64,000 nt of DNA from JACKHO01 sp041398745 (GCA_041398745.1 JAWKUB010000002.1:496001-560000), one strand, 5' to 3'. Positions 36,737 to 46,037 are shown, counted from the stretch's first letter. The notes: generated by a model from the sequence alone, not told the origin. Numbers and translations: made by a program.

Positions 36737-38368
36737 CTAGTTCTCAGATTGATCCGGCACGGCAGGACTCGATTGGGGAGGCTGCCCCGGCGAAAACAGA
36801 CTCGCCAGCAACACGCCAATGAGCACAATCGAACTTGTACCGAACACGATGGTCATGAAGGGATGAAGGGGGTTCGCCCAACCTTCCCATGCCTCAGGCC
36901 AGAGGTCGGTTGTTGTCAGCGACATCCAGAGAATCAGCAGAATTCCTGCGATAACACTGGCCACCGCATGCGAGTTTTTGGCCTTGCGAGAGATGAGCCC
37001 GAGCAGGAAGAGTCCCAGCATGCCGCCAGTGAACATTCCCTGCAAATTCCACCACATATCGAGCGCGCTTCTCACGCGAATCATGGCCAGGGCTGTCAGT
37101 GTTCCGGCAATTCCAAAGAACAAGGTTGATCCGTAGAGGACACGCATCGATTCTTTTTCTCCGGCATCGGGGCGAATCAAGCGTTGATACACATCGGTAA
37201 GCACCAGCGTCGCACCGCTGTTCAGACTGGTATCCATACTACTCATGGCGGCTGCGAAAATTGCGGCAATCAACAGTCCGGCGAGCCCGCTCGGAAGTTT
37301 TCGCACAATGAAGTGCGGCAGCACCTTGTCCTGAATGTCGGTGTCTTTCAGCGTCGCAGCTTTCTGGACGACTGCTTCGTCGGTTGGCTCGACTTTGTCC
37401 TGAATGAGTTTTTCCGTGGCGACCTGTGTTCGCACTTCATTCAGAAGTGCTGTATCGGAGTGGTAGAGACTGAACAGCCCTGTACCAATGAAGAAGAAAA
37501 GTATGGAAATGAGGGGAAACATGACCGAGGCCATGATGACGCTGCGGGACGCGTCCCCATCGGTCTTCGCCGTGATGTACCGTTGCACAAAACTTTGATC
37601 GATTCCGAAATTCTGAATGTTGATGAAAATGCCGTACATCAACACCATCCAGAATGAAGGATCCTTCTGTACCAGCGAACCGGGACTGGCATCAAAGCTG
37701 CCGAGACTGAATTTGTCATTCTCGCTTGCCATGTTGATGAGTTCCGTTGCCCCGCCGGGCATTTCCCAGATGAGCAGAACGACGCACAAAACGGTCCCCA
37801 GAATAAGGACCACGCTTTGGGCAACGTCGGTCCAGATGACCGCTTCAATGCCACCCAGCAACGTGTAGATTGTCACGAGCACACCAGTGACCAGGATAAT
37901 CACACGGATGTCCCATCCCGTGAGCGGTGCCAGCGCGAGTGCGACGAGATACAGAATGGTGCCGACGCGCGCAAGTTGTGTGAGGAGATAGCAAATCAGC
38001 GCATACACGCGGGCCCAGGGACCGAAACGCGTTTCCAAATGCGAATAAGCGGAGACGGAATCGGTGCTGCGGTACAGCGGGATGAAATACTTCACTGCGA
38101 AGACGGCAGCGATTGGCAACGACAATCCGAAGACCCAGGAATTCCAGTTGCCGCCAAAGGCCTTTCCGGCATTTCCGAGGAAGCCAATGCTGCTCACGTA
38201 TGTACCAAAAATTGACAGCCCCACCGCCCAGCCGGGCAATGAGCGTCCGGCGGCCATGAACTCCTGCGTGTTGCTGCTCTTCTTCGAAAACCAGCACCCG
38301 AGGCCGAACACGCCGAGCATGTACGCCAACAGCACGGCGAGGTCGAATGTTCTCAATTCTGAATTCAT
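36737..38368 (-). CDS. Sodium:solute symporter (SSS family)
   Basis: 543 residues with about 13 transmembrane helices. The N-terminus LAVLLAYMLGVFGLGCWFSK and AGRSLPGWAVGLSIFGTYVS, then the core GGIEAVIWTDVAQSVVLI and AAIFAAAMSSMDTSLNSGAT (the SSS signature with the Na2-site Ser/Thr), identify the family. It probably imports a sugar or carboxylate with sodium. It sits between the Tat-exported oxidoreductase and the isomerase, which suggests that the transported compound is their substrate. Confidence 0.93.
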   Translation of the reverse strand: MNSELRTFDLAVLLAYMLGVFGLGCWFSKKSSNTQEFMAAGRSLPGWAVGLSIFGTYVSSIGFLGNAGKAFGGNWNSWVFGLSLPIAAVFAVKYFIPLYRSTDSVSAYSHLETRFGPWARVYALICYLLTQLARVGTILYLVALALAPLTGWDIRVIILVTGVLVTIYTLLGGIEAVIWTDVAQSVVLILGTVLCVVLLIWEMPGGATELINMASENDKFSLGSFDASPGSLVQKDPSFWMVLMYGIFINIQNFGIDQSFVQRYITAKTDGDASRSVIMASVMFPLISILFFFIGTGLFSLYHSDTALLNEVRTQVATEKLIQDKVEPTDEAVVQKAATLKDTDIQDKVLPHFIVRKLPSGLAGLLIAAIFAAAMSSMDTSLNSGATLVLTDVYQRLIRPDAGEKESMRVLYGSTLFFGIAGTLTALAMIRVRSALDMWWNLQGMFTGGMLGLFLLGLISRKAKNSHAVASVIAGILLILWMSLTTTDLWPEAWEGWANPLHPFMTIVFGTSSIVLIGVLLASLFSPGQPPQSSPAVPDQSEN

Positions 38369-38385
38369 GAGGTCAACGTCTTCTA

Positions 38386-39570
38386 CTACTTAGCCCAGTC
38401 CGCGAGGGCGTGGCCACGATTTTCAAGGGGGAACGACACAGCCCGCCCCTGTTCACGATGCGACGCAAACACGGCGCAAATCATTTCCACTGTCACTGCT
38501 CCATCGTAAACACTGCACAAGGGGTTCCGGTTTTCATCACACGCGGCAATGAGGTCCCGCACGCCGAGCACATGGTTTTTCACACTTTCTGTGGCGACAG
38601 GATCATTTTCGGGCTTGTCGACGCCAGCGGTTGTAATGGGAATCCAGCGGACCGGACTGGTCGGAACATCGAAAGGATTCCCCGGCACAAAATGGGCCAC
38701 GGGATCGCGGTCGATATGAATAAACACCGAACCCTTGCTTCCAACAATTTGCAGGCAGTAACCCCGCTTCGCGGTGCCGTCATTCGCTTTCGAGTCGTAG
38801 TAGGCGACCACGCCATTCTCCAGTTCATACCGGGCGTGTACTTCATTCGCGGCGAGCGGTCCCAGTCCTTCCGCACCCGGTTTGATGTCGTCACGCGTGA
38901 TTGGGCGACCATCTTGCCACATTTCGCCGGAGCAGTTGATGGGCTTCCCGCCAAAGTGGTGAATCAAATTCATGATGTGACAACCCAGCACCCACAGGTC
39001 TTCACCACCGCCACGCTGATCACCCAATCCCCGGCCACGGAATTCGAGAATCTGACCGAGTTCGCCTGAGTCGATGAGAGCAGAGACGTGTTTCAGTGCG
39101 GGGTGATATCGGTTGCGATGCGCCACCGCGATACGTGCCCCATGTTTTTCACACGCCGCAATGAGTGCGTCGGCTTCCTGCGGCGACCGACAGAACGGCT
39201 TCTCGACGTACAAACCTTTCACTCCCGTCTCAATGGCAGCCAGGGCCATATCAAAGTGCTGGTCCAAATGCCGCGGCGCCACCGTCACAAACTCGGGCTG
39301 CACTTCTTCCAGCATTTTGCGATAGTCGCCATAGCCATTCGTGATGCCGAGCTTCGCGAGTTCGACCGGCAGGCCAATGGCGCTTCCGTCAGCGACGGCT
39401 ACGAGTTCGCACTCGGAGATTTTGCTCCACACCACGTCGAGCCCATGGCCATAGTTTCCACGACCCGTATGACCAATCACGGCCACCCGCCGCTTCTTCT
39501 CGTCGGCAAAACTCAAATTGGATGCGGCCAAAACTGCAGAGGCAGCAGTCAGAAACGTGCGACGATTCAT
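38386..39570 (-). CDS. Gfo/Idh/MocA family oxidoreductase with Tat signal
   Basis: 394 residues. NRRTFLTAASAVLAASNLSFA is a twin-arginine signal peptide, implying export of a folded, cofactor-loaded enzyme. The Rossmann motif is atypical but present (RVAVIGHTGRGNYGHGLD). The conserved EKPFCRSPQEADALI (about residues 118-132) carries the Gfo/Idh catalytic Lys, and RNRYHPALKHV follows. The family oxidises or rearranges sugars with NAD(P), sometimes acting as a glycosidase. It is first gene of the three-gene operon and probably prepares the symporter's substrate outside the cytoplasmic membrane. Confidence 0.9.
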   Translation of the reverse strand: MNRRTFLTAASAVLAASNLSFADEKKRRVAVIGHTGRGNYGHGLDVVWSKISECELVAVADGSAIGLPVELAKLGITNGYGDYRKMLEEVQPEFVTVAPRHLDQHFDMALAAIETGVKGLYVEKPFCRSPQEADALIAACEKHGARIAVAHRNRYHPALKHVSALIDSGELGQILEFRGRGLGDQRGGGEDLWVLGCHIMNLIHHFGGKPINCSGEMWQDGRPITRDDIKPGAEGLGPLAANEVHARYELENGVVAYYDSKANDGTAKRGYCLQIVGSKGSVFIHIDRDPVAHFVPGNPFDVPTSPVRWIPITTAGVDKPENDPVATESVKNHVLGVRDLIAACDENRNPLCSVYDGAVTVEMICAVFASHREQGRAVSFPLENRGHALADWAK

Positions 39571-39829
39571 TTCACGACAACAATTGAGAGGAGAAGGCGT
39601 CAGTCCGAAAGGGAAACCACGCAGCTACCGAATGGCTGAACATGCGAACCAAGCACAAGCGTAATGAGATTCGCAGACTGATGCGACTGGTCTAATGATG
39701 CCCAGGCCCATTGTCGTTGCCGCGGCGGAACTCGATGACACGTCGTGTCCATCCGTCGCGATTGTCGTGGCCTGGATTCCTCGAATGTTCGCAGTTTCGA
39801 TGTCGCTTCAGAGGGTGTTGGAACTACCT

Positions 39830-40894
39830 CTAATCAGTTTGCGAAGCCAGTTCCTCGTTGATGACGTTAATCATCTGGCGGAGTCGACCAAGATCGCGGC
39901 GATTAAAGTGCATGACCAGCCGCGGAAGTTCGGAAAGGTGTTCGTCGTCTGCTTCCATTGGGTGTGCGTGTGCCTTCTCGATGGTTCCACTTTCCAGAAT
40001 GTCTGAGAACTCTTCGCTCAGCCACTTCACAAAGGCAGAACTTGGTTCTGTGTGCAGGCGAACGTACAACTTCTCACGTACATAGCGCATGCTGTTGTAG
40101 ACACAGTAGAACTGGATGACTTCGCGAAACGCGACATCCGGGTCGTCGGTGACTTTGAACAGGCTGAGGTCAGATTTCGAAATCAAACCTTCCTTGAGCA
40201 ACTTCTCCGAAATGTAATCTTCCCAGTCGCTCCAGTATGTTCCACCCGGTTCATCGACCATGACCACAGGCATTAAATCGCGTTTGCCGGTCTGAATGAG
40301 CGTCAACGTCTCAAACGCTTCGTCCTGAGTGCCGAATCCGCCAGGGAAGCAGGCAACGGCGTGAACTTCTTTGACGAACAAGAGTTTCCGCGTGAAGAAG
40401 TACTTCAGGTTGACGAGTTTTTCATCTTTGCTGATGACGTAATTGGAGTCCTGTTCGAAGGGGAGCATAATGTTGAGCCCCATCGACATGCGTCGGCCAG
40501 CGCCCACATGGCCGGCTTCCATAATTCCGCCACCAGCTCCCGTTACGACATACCAGCCGGCGTCGGCAAACCGCTGTCCAAACTTTACAGCCGCCTCGTA
40601 GGCCGGGTCGTCGGGCTTGGTACGCGCCGAGCCAAACACTGTCACCTTGCGTTGCCGGCGAAACGGCTTGAAGACCTTGAATGCGTATCTGAGTTCTTTG
40701 AGCGCGCGCGAGACGATTTTCAAGTCACCCCGGCTGGCATTGTCGCGCGCAAACTTGTCGGCCGTTTCTTTAATTTCTTCGACGAGCCGTGCAATATCCG
40801 ATGTTTCAGAAACATGCTCTGTGGCCAGAGGATGTTCTTCGGACAGGTTCGGAGGTGAAATCCGCTGCGGGAGATCAGAACGATTCGGTTCCAT
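39830..40894 (-). CDS. LOG family protein (TIGR00730-like, large form)
   Basis: 354 residues. The Rossmann-like LOG core (about 83-250) carries VTVFGSARTKPDD, YVVTGAGGGIMEAGHVGAG and the defining motif PGGFGTQDE (about residues 183-191). LOG enzymes are cytokinin-riboside phosphate phosphoribohydrolases, releasing a base from a nucleotide; older annotations say lysine decarboxylase. The protein is longer than plant or short bacterial LOGs, with an N-terminal helical region and about 100 extra C-terminal residues (VREKLYVRLHTEP and RRDLGRLRQMINV). GGGAAG precedes the ATG. It follows the STAS gene by 28 nt and is probably co-transcribed. Confidence 0.88.
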   Translation of the reverse strand: MEPNRSDLPQRISPPNLSEEHPLATEHVSETSDIARLVEEIKETADKFARDNASRGDLKIVSRALKELRYAFKVFKPFRRQRKVTVFGSARTKPDDPAYEAAVKFGQRFADAGWYVVTGAGGGIMEAGHVGAGRRMSMGLNIMLPFEQDSNYVISKDEKLVNLKYFFTRKLLFVKEVHAVACFPGGFGTQDEAFETLTLIQTGKRDLMPVVMVDEPGGTYWSDWEDYISEKLLKEGLISKSDLSLFKVTDDPDVAFREVIQFYCVYNSMRYVREKLYVRLHTEPSSAFVKWLSEEFSDILESGTIEKAHAHPMEADDEHLSELPRLVMHFNRRDLGRLRQMINVINEELASQTD

Positions 40895-40922
40895 GTTGAG
40901 CTTCCCTGCTCACTAAAAAAAA

Positions 40923-41294
40923 TCATGCGCCAATGGCTTCCAGAGCTTCTGCGCGAGTGTCATAAATGGGCCAAAGTGTGTCCAGTGCAGTTGTGTGGAG
41001 CAAGTCCTTGGCGAGGTCATTCAGGCCACACAACACCAGCAATCCGCCACGAGGTTTCACAATGCGCTGACACTTGAGCAAGAGCGCCATGAATACGCTG
41101 CCGAAGTACTTCACATCGGACATGTCGAAAACCACCAGCGGCGACGGAGTTTCACGCAACGGGTCGAGCACAATGTCTGCTGCTTCCTCGACGAGTGCCC
41201 AGTTCAAGGTTTCAACGGCACCGCGCGCGACGACGACCAGTGCGTCACCATGCCATTCCAGATCAACAACATTTTCGTTTTCAAGCGGCGCCAT
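40923..41294 (-). CDS. STAS domain protein (anti-sigma factor antagonist-like)
   Basis: 123 residues, a single STAS domain: VDLEWHGDALVVVARGAVET then LVVFDMSDVKYFGSVFMALL. The Ser of FGS aligns with the phosphorylatable Ser of SpoIIAA/RsbV-type proteins. RGGLLVLCGLNDLAKDLLHT and DTRAEALEAI complete the fold. It may regulate an anti-sigma kinase or another partner; no kinase or sigma factor is encoded nearby. The LOG gene follows immediately. Confidence 0.87.
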   Translation of the reverse strand: MAPLENENVVDLEWHGDALVVVARGAVETLNWALVEEAADIVLDPLRETPSPLVVFDMSDVKYFGSVFMALLLKCQRIVKPRGGLLVLCGLNDLAKDLLHTTALDTLWPIYDTRAEALEAIGA

Positions 41295-41361
41295 TGTACT
41301 ACTTTCCGACGTGATGAGCGGTCAGGTCTTCCTTCAGCCAAGTTGCAGTATAGCCTGCTTT

Positions 41362-42174
41362 CTAGCTGGGCTCACAAATTTCTTTCATGGCAGCCAAACC
41401 GAGTGTGGCTACATCGAGAGGATCGGCCTCCCACAAGTCTTCGCGGAATAGTTCGAGCGAAATCCAACCCGTGTAACCAATCTTGTTCAGATTCGAAACG
41501 AACTCACGCAGCGGGATAACGCCTTCGCCGGGAATGACCCGGTCGGGGTCCTGCTGCTCATTTGCGGGCGGCGATGCGGGAGCATCATCGAAGTGACACA
41601 TGGCAATTTGATCGGGCCGAAGTTCGAGAATGGCATCATGCCCGCCTCCACCGCGAAAATCGTGGAACGGATCGAGCACAATGGTCGCCTCAGGGTGACC
41701 TGAATTCCGCATGATGGTTAGCGCCGCCGTAATGGTGTTCACTTCCTGCGCGAAGCCCAGGTATTCCATGGTCGGACGCACGCCGTACGTGAGTCCCAAG
41801 TCAACGAGTTCTCCATAACGCTGTCCGGCCAATTCGAAATCAACGGCTCCGTGGGGTGGTCCCGCAATGGCATGCTTTGCTCCCACGGCTGCCGCCTGTT
41901 CGAGCCGACGTTTGCACTCGTCAATTCCAGCCTTTAGTTCGGGGCCGTCTGGTTCGCACCACCCTTTGAGCATAATCGAAGTCGGTACGGCGAGACCGGA
42001 AGCATCAACGGCCTGTCGGATTTCTTCGAGCGTTCCGCCCTGTTCCAAATGCAAATCGATGTCCGCATGCCAAAGCTCGATGGCGCCATACCCTGCGTCG
42101 GCGGCCACTTCGATTTTTTTCAGGATGGGTGTAGGCTTAATGGTGCTGGAGTTGAGCGAGTATTTGAATGGCAT
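41362..42174 (-). CDS. Sugar phosphate isomerase/epimerase (hydroxypyruvate isomerase/inosose dehydratase-like)
   Basis: 270 residues, AP_endonuc_2 TIM barrel. Visible segments are YSLNSSTIKPTPILKKIEVA, GYGAIELWHADIDLHLEQGG, KHAIAGPPHG, GVRPTMEYLGFAQEV, ATIVLDPFHDFRGGGGHDAI and IAMCHFDDAP (metal-ligand region), ending with YTGWISLELF. It is a separate, shorter relative of the isomerase at 35.9 kb. It probably forms a transcription unit with the STAS and LOG genes (67-nt gap). Substrate not determinable. Confidence 0.87.
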   Translation of the reverse strand: MPFKYSLNSSTIKPTPILKKIEVAADAGYGAIELWHADIDLHLEQGGTLEEIRQAVDASGLAVPTSIMLKGWCEPDGPELKAGIDECKRRLEQAAAVGAKHAIAGPPHGAVDFELAGQRYGELVDLGLTYGVRPTMEYLGFAQEVNTITAALTIMRNSGHPEATIVLDPFHDFRGGGGHDAILELRPDQIAMCHFDDAPASPPANEQQDPDRVIPGEGVIPLREFVSNLNKIGYTGWISLELFREDLWEADPLDVATLGLAAMKEICEPS

Positions 42175-42241
42175 GGATCATCTTCCACAGGCAGGGCGGT
42201 ACTCTATTGCAAACGAGGCTAACCGGTAATCTTCTCTGAAT

Positions 42242-42381
42242 GTAGGCCGGACCGGAGCAAACCAATGTGCTGCCGGAACTTCGACCGCAGAAGGCTCATC
42301 CATCAAATGGAAATACGTCGGAATACTCGATTGTCGTTTGCGCAGTTCCGGCAAAGTTTTGCGGCCTTCGGTCCGGCCTAC
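42242..42381. repeat. Family C long inverted repeat, copy 2
   Basis: GTAGGCCGGACCGGAGCAAA at the left end pairs with GGTCCGGCCTAC at the right end; inner arms TGCCGGAACT (42271-42280) and AGTTCCGGCA (42344-42353) are exactly complementary. It fills the middle of the 345-nt divergent gap between the isomerase and the phosphoesterase. The rest of the gap holds nothing I can identify. Confidence 0.87.
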
Positions 42382-42519
42382 TGTCAGAAAATCAGGCTAA
42401 CCGGACGGAAGCATTTGCTCAACTCACTGCCATGAAAGAATTTCAGTCTGAAGGTACACTACGGGCAAGTAAGAATACTGAAAGCCCCACGTTGCTCCAG
42501 AAACCGACGGAACCGCCCC

Positions 42520-43002
42520 ATGCTTGTTGGCATTATTTCCGATACCCACAACGAATACTTTCGCACGCGCCTCGCGATGGAGAAGTTCGCGGAATTGGGG
42601 GTCGAAGCCGTCATTCATTGCGGTGATTTAACGTCACAGGGCATTGTGCAGGAACTTGCGGCTCTGCCTGCCTACATTGTGTTTGGCAACTGCGATCCCA
42701 TCGAGGATGTGAAGTACGCCGCACGCAAGTACAATGTGAATTGCCTGGGTGATGGTGGCACCATTGAATTGGGCGGTCGACTTCTGGCAGTCACCCACAG
42801 TCACTCGAACGCCGAAGTAAAACGATTGCTGGACTTGAAGCCGGATTACCTGTTCTCTGGGCATTCCCACATTGCCAACGAGTGGACCGAAGGAGAAACG
42901 CGCCGGATTAACCCCGGCGCACTGCATCGTGCCAACAAGTACACAGTGGGAGTGCTGAATACCGAGACCGATGAATTTCAATTCATCGAAATCCCGCGGT
43001 AA
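42520..43002 (+). CDS. YfcE/MJ0936-type metallophosphoesterase
   Basis: 160 residues. The calcineurin-like metal motifs are all present: GIISDTHNEY (D-x-H), VIHCGDLTSQG (GD), VFGNCD (GN[HC]D-like, with Cys replacing His), VTHSHS and FSGHSHIANEW (GHTH-like, with Ser in the third position). The size fits YfcE phosphodiesterases, which cleave small phosphodiesters with Mn2+. The two substitutions (GNCD and GHSH) are seen in some subfamilies. It converges with the export lipoprotein gene. Confidence 0.88.
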   Translation: MLVGIISDTHNEYFRTRLAMEKFAELGVEAVIHCGDLTSQGIVQELAALPAYIVFGNCDPIEDVKYAARKYNVNCLGDGGTIELGGRLLAVTHSHSNAEVKRLLDLKPDYLFSGHSHIANEWTEGETRRINPGALHRANKYTVGVLNTETDEFQFIEIPR

Positions 43003-43011
43003 CAGTCTTTC

Positions 43012-44184
43012 CTAGAACACTCGACCGCTCAGGCCGAAGCCAACGGTTCGGATTGTTTCCAGGATAATGGTTGACGGTGTCTGTTCGACGCTGACTGTGT
43101 CGCCTGGTTCCAGCAGAATGTTGTCGGCTCCGCTGCGCTTGGCCTTCCGCATACTCAGTTTGATGACCGCCGGTTCCTGCTGGTTCGGTCGACGCCGAAT
43201 GACATACACCTTGTCGGCCACAAGGGAAGCTTCTCCACCCGCCATGGCGATGGCATCGAGAACGTAAAGGTCTTTGTTTAAGGGATATTCATAGATGTCT
43301 GGCTTGCGGACGAGTCCCATGACCTGCAGTGGTTGAGGGTCGCGTCGCTCCACCATTACGACAGCACCGTCCTCCAAATCGAGTTCACGAACTTCTGATT
43401 CATTGAGCGACGCCAAATCGATCTTCAAATTGCGCGGGCTGGAGGTCCGTACCGGAACACGATGTTCGACAAGTGCGTGGTCGTTTCCGGCCATGGAATC
43501 GGCGACAGCGGGTTCGTCGTACGGACTTTCGATTTCGCGACCGCCGGGCAGACGGACTTCGACAACTGTGCCGGCGTCTTCCGCGAAGCCTTCCGCATAC
43601 GCAATGGCATTCAGCACCCCAGCCGAACCCGAACGCATGTGAAAGGTTCCTTCCTTTTCGACGGCACCCACGACGGTTACCTCGATTTCCTTCCGCTCTT
43701 TCATCGTAACGACGACGTTAGGATTTCGGTAAATCTCACGATTTACCAGTGCGGTTTTGATCATGCTTTCAGCCACGGGGAGCTTTAATCCGCCCACTTC
43801 GAGCTGTCCAATGTTCTGCAGCTCAATGGCGCCCTGCGGACCAATGCGATACGTTTCGACCGTAGCTTCCGTGCCCAATCCCGCCGATATGGCAACTTCA
43901 ATGACATCACCGGCGGCGATTTCGTCATTCGGAACCGTGGCACTGGCCAACCGGGTCAGGTCGACAGTTTTAACATTTGAGGTCCGTCGTGCATGCCATT
44001 CAGCTGGCAAATTGTGCGGCGTAAACATCCTTCCCTGGGCACACCCCATTGCCGATAACAAGACAGCGAGCAGCAGCACATGGAGGGCTCGCCCTCTGAG
44101 AAGGGGAGTCTCGTCGCAGCTCAATGGTGAATCGGAGGGAGGCAACGGACAATTAGCCGCCGCATTGTCCCGGTCGGACTTCAT
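43012..44184 (-). CDS. Polysaccharide export (Wza-like) SLBB-domain lipoprotein
   Basis: 390 residues from the ATG at 44184. The frame is open to 44397, but the extra 71 residues are not family-like. A lipoprotein signal, ALHVLLLAVLLSAMGCAQG, has its Cys at about residue 46. A Poly_export domain follows (about 85-175: EIAAGDVIEVAISAGLGTEA, YRIGPQGAIELQNIGQLEVG), then SLBB-type segments (IEVTVVGAVEKEGTFHMRSG; LQVMGLVRKPDIYEYPLNKD). These proteins form outer-membrane channels for capsule or exopolysaccharide. No Wzc kinase or flippase is adjacent, so it is a solitary copy. Confidence 0.88.
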   Translation of the reverse strand: MKSDRDNAAANCPLPPSDSPLSCDETPLLRGRALHVLLLAVLLSAMGCAQGRMFTPHNLPAEWHARRTSNVKTVDLTRLASATVPNDEIAAGDVIEVAISAGLGTEATVETYRIGPQGAIELQNIGQLEVGGLKLPVAESMIKTALVNREIYRNPNVVVTMKERKEIEVTVVGAVEKEGTFHMRSGSAGVLNAIAYAEGFAEDAGTVVEVRLPGGREIESPYDEPAVADSMAGNDHALVEHRVPVRTSSPRNLKIDLASLNESEVRELDLEDGAVVMVERRDPQPLQVMGLVRKPDIYEYPLNKDLYVLDAIAMAGGEASLVADKVYVIRRRPNQQEPAVIKLSMRKAKRSGADNILLEPGDTVSVEQTPSTIILETIRTVGFGLSGRVF

Positions 44185-44531
44185 CACAGAGAACCCGTTA
44201 CAAACGGCGGAAAAAGTGGTGGAATGATGGGGAAAAGTGGCGGGCAACGGGGCATTGTGTCCCGAAGCCGGTTGAAGGGAGCGGGAACGTACGCCACATC
44301 GCGGAAGGTGGTCAATACGGAATTGTCGTTTCCTGCCGGTTTCTGAGGCGTCCGGAAAGGCGAGTCGCTGGAATTCTTCCGGCCAGAGTGGTATCAAACG
44401 GCTGAATTCTGGCCCAATTTCGGTCGTTGATAGCGTTTATTGTCAGACCGATGCCAAGTATGTCAGGTGTCTTCTCCTTGTCATTTGGAATCGCAGGAGA
44501 AACCGTAAACCAAGAAAACTGAGGAGAAACT
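44185..44531. other. Divergent intergenic region upstream of fae
   Basis: 347 nt between the export lipoprotein start and fae. The first about 210 nt could be coding if the lipoprotein began at 44397. Before fae I see CTGAGGAGAAACT, an excellent ribosome site, but no promoter I can define with confidence. Confidence 0.5.
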
Positions 44532-45029
44532 ATGTCATTTCACGTTGGTGAAGCCCTTTGCGGTGAAGGAAATGAAGTTGCCCATATTGACCTGATTATC
44601 GGGGACAAGAGCGGACCTGCGGGTATTGCTTTCGCTAATGCTCTTTCGACGCAGTCGCATGGTCACAGCAACCTGCTGGCGGTCCTCGAGCCAAACCTGG
44701 CCGTTAAGCCTGCGACGGTCATGATTACGAAGGTCACCATCAAAGGTGCGAAACAGGCTGTGCAAATGTTTGGCCCAGCTCAGCGCGCCGTCGCTGACGC
44801 CGTCGCCAACTGCGTTGAAGAAGGAACCATCCCACAAGATCAAGCTGAGAACCTCTGCATTGTTTGCGGCGTGTTCATTCACTGGGAAGCTGCCGACGAC
44901 GCCAAGATTTACCAGTACAACTACGAAGCCACCAAGCTCTCGATTGAACGTGCCATGAAGAACGAGCCAAGCGCTGCAGAAATGCTCGCGAAGAAAGACT
45001 CGTCAGAGCACCCGTTCTTCAAGAAATAA
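44532..45029 (+). CDS. fae: 5,6,7,8-tetrahydromethanopterin hydro-lyase (formaldehyde-activating enzyme)
   Basis: 165 residues, typical Fae length. Fae condenses formaldehyde with tetrahydromethanopterin to give methylene-H4MPT. The N-terminus FHVGEALCGEGNEVAHIDLI contains the catalytic His (H18). LLAVLEPNLAVKPATVMITK, VTIKGAKQAVQMFGPAQRAV and CIVCGVFIHWEAADDAKIYQ are characteristic. GAGGAG before the ATG predicts strong translation. A terminator follows, and the MtdB-like dehydrogenase for the product is the next gene. Confidence 0.96.
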   Translation: MSFHVGEALCGEGNEVAHIDLIIGDKSGPAGIAFANALSTQSHGHSNLLAVLEPNLAVKPATVMITKVTIKGAKQAVQMFGPAQRAVADAVANCVEEGTIPQDQAENLCIVCGVFIHWEAADDAKIYQYNYEATKLSIERAMKNEPSAAEMLAKKDSSEHPFFKK

Positions 45030-45061
45030 GCTTGGGTGAACACAGTTCGACATTTTCACGC

Positions 45062-45100
45062 AGGGACAACAGCAGCTATGCGGTTGTCCCTGTTTCCCGT
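45062..45100 (+). terminator. Terminator hairpin after fae
   Basis: A 10-bp perfect stem (CAGGGACAAC / GTTGTCCCTG) with a 12-nt loop, followed by TTTCCCGTTGGTTTTG. It lies 32 nt after the fae stop and immediately before the mtdB-like gene, so expression of the second gene may be attenuated relative to fae. Confidence 0.82.
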
Positions 45101-45126
45101 TGGTTTTGTGACCAAATCCATTGTTT

Positions 45127-45984
45127 ATGAAGCGAATTCTCGTTCAACTCGACTCGGACACGCATCCTTCCGTCTTTGATCAGGTTGTCGCCTACGATTC
45201 CGGAGCGGATCATATCCTGTCGTACGGTGCCGTGACCGCACAGAACTGTATTCCACTGACCCATGGGGCCATGTTCACTCGTGGACCTGGTGACCTGAAG
45301 TCGACGGCCATTTTCATTGGTGGAAGCAAAGCGGCCGATGGAGAAGCAATTCTCAAGCAGGTCAAAGAAACATTGTTTGAGCCGCTGACCGTGTCCGTCA
45401 TGCTCGACTCAAACGGATGCAATACGACCGCATCCGCCGCAGTTCATTGCGCTGCCCGACACGTGGTGTTAAGGGGCGTTGAGGCAGTCGTTCTGGGAGG
45501 GACAGGTCCTGTTGGCCTGCGAGCTGCCCAGCTATTGGCAGCGGAAGGTGCCAAGGTTCGACTGGCATCGCGACAATTGCCCAAGGCCGAGGCAGCCTGC
45601 GCTCAAATTCGCCAACTTGTCCCGGGCGCCACCGTCATTGCTGCTGAGTCGGGCGACGACGGTTTAGCTGCCACGCTGGACGGTGCGGAACTCATCATTG
45701 CTGCGGGGGCCGCCGGGGTGCAGTTTCTCACGGCGGAAGAGTGGAACGCCATCGACTCACTCAAAGTTCTCATCGATTTGAATGCTGTGTCACCGCTGGG
45801 GCTGGGCGGAGTCGAACTGACTGACAAGGCAACTGAACGAGACGGCGTCATTTGCTATGGTGCCTTGGGAGTGGGGGGATTGAAAATGAAAATCCACCGG
45901 AAGGCTGTAGGACAGCTGTTTGAGAGCAATTCTCAAATCTTGGATACCATCGAAATTCACAAGCTCGGTGCAGCCCTCGCCTGA
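45127..45984 (+). CDS. NAD(P)-dependent methylene-tetrahydromethanopterin dehydrogenase (MtdB-like)
   Basis: 285 residues from the ATG at 45127 (TTG 45121 is in frame). The N-terminal catalytic domain has KRILVQLDSDTHPSVFDQVV, AYDSGADHILSYG and the MtdA/MtdB motif MLDSNGCNTTASAAV. A Rossmann domain follows (AVVLGGTGPVGLRAAQLLAA). The enzyme oxidises methylene-H4MPT to methenyl-H4MPT, the step after Fae, which is encoded just upstream. Cofactor preference (NAD or NADP) cannot be read from sequence. Confidence 0.88.
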   Translation: MKRILVQLDSDTHPSVFDQVVAYDSGADHILSYGAVTAQNCIPLTHGAMFTRGPGDLKSTAIFIGGSKAADGEAILKQVKETLFEPLTVSVMLDSNGCNTTASAAVHCAARHVVLRGVEAVVLGGTGPVGLRAAQLLAAEGAKVRLASRQLPKAEAACAQIRQLVPGATVIAAESGDDGLAATLDGAELIIAAGAAGVQFLTAEEWNAIDSLKVLIDLNAVSPLGLGGVELTDKATERDGVICYGALGVGGLKMKIHRKAVGQLFESNSQILDTIEIHKLGAALA

Positions 45985-46037
45985 GTTTCCAAAGAATCCC
46001 CAATGCGAAGTGGCACAACACGATTGGAGTTCTCCTG

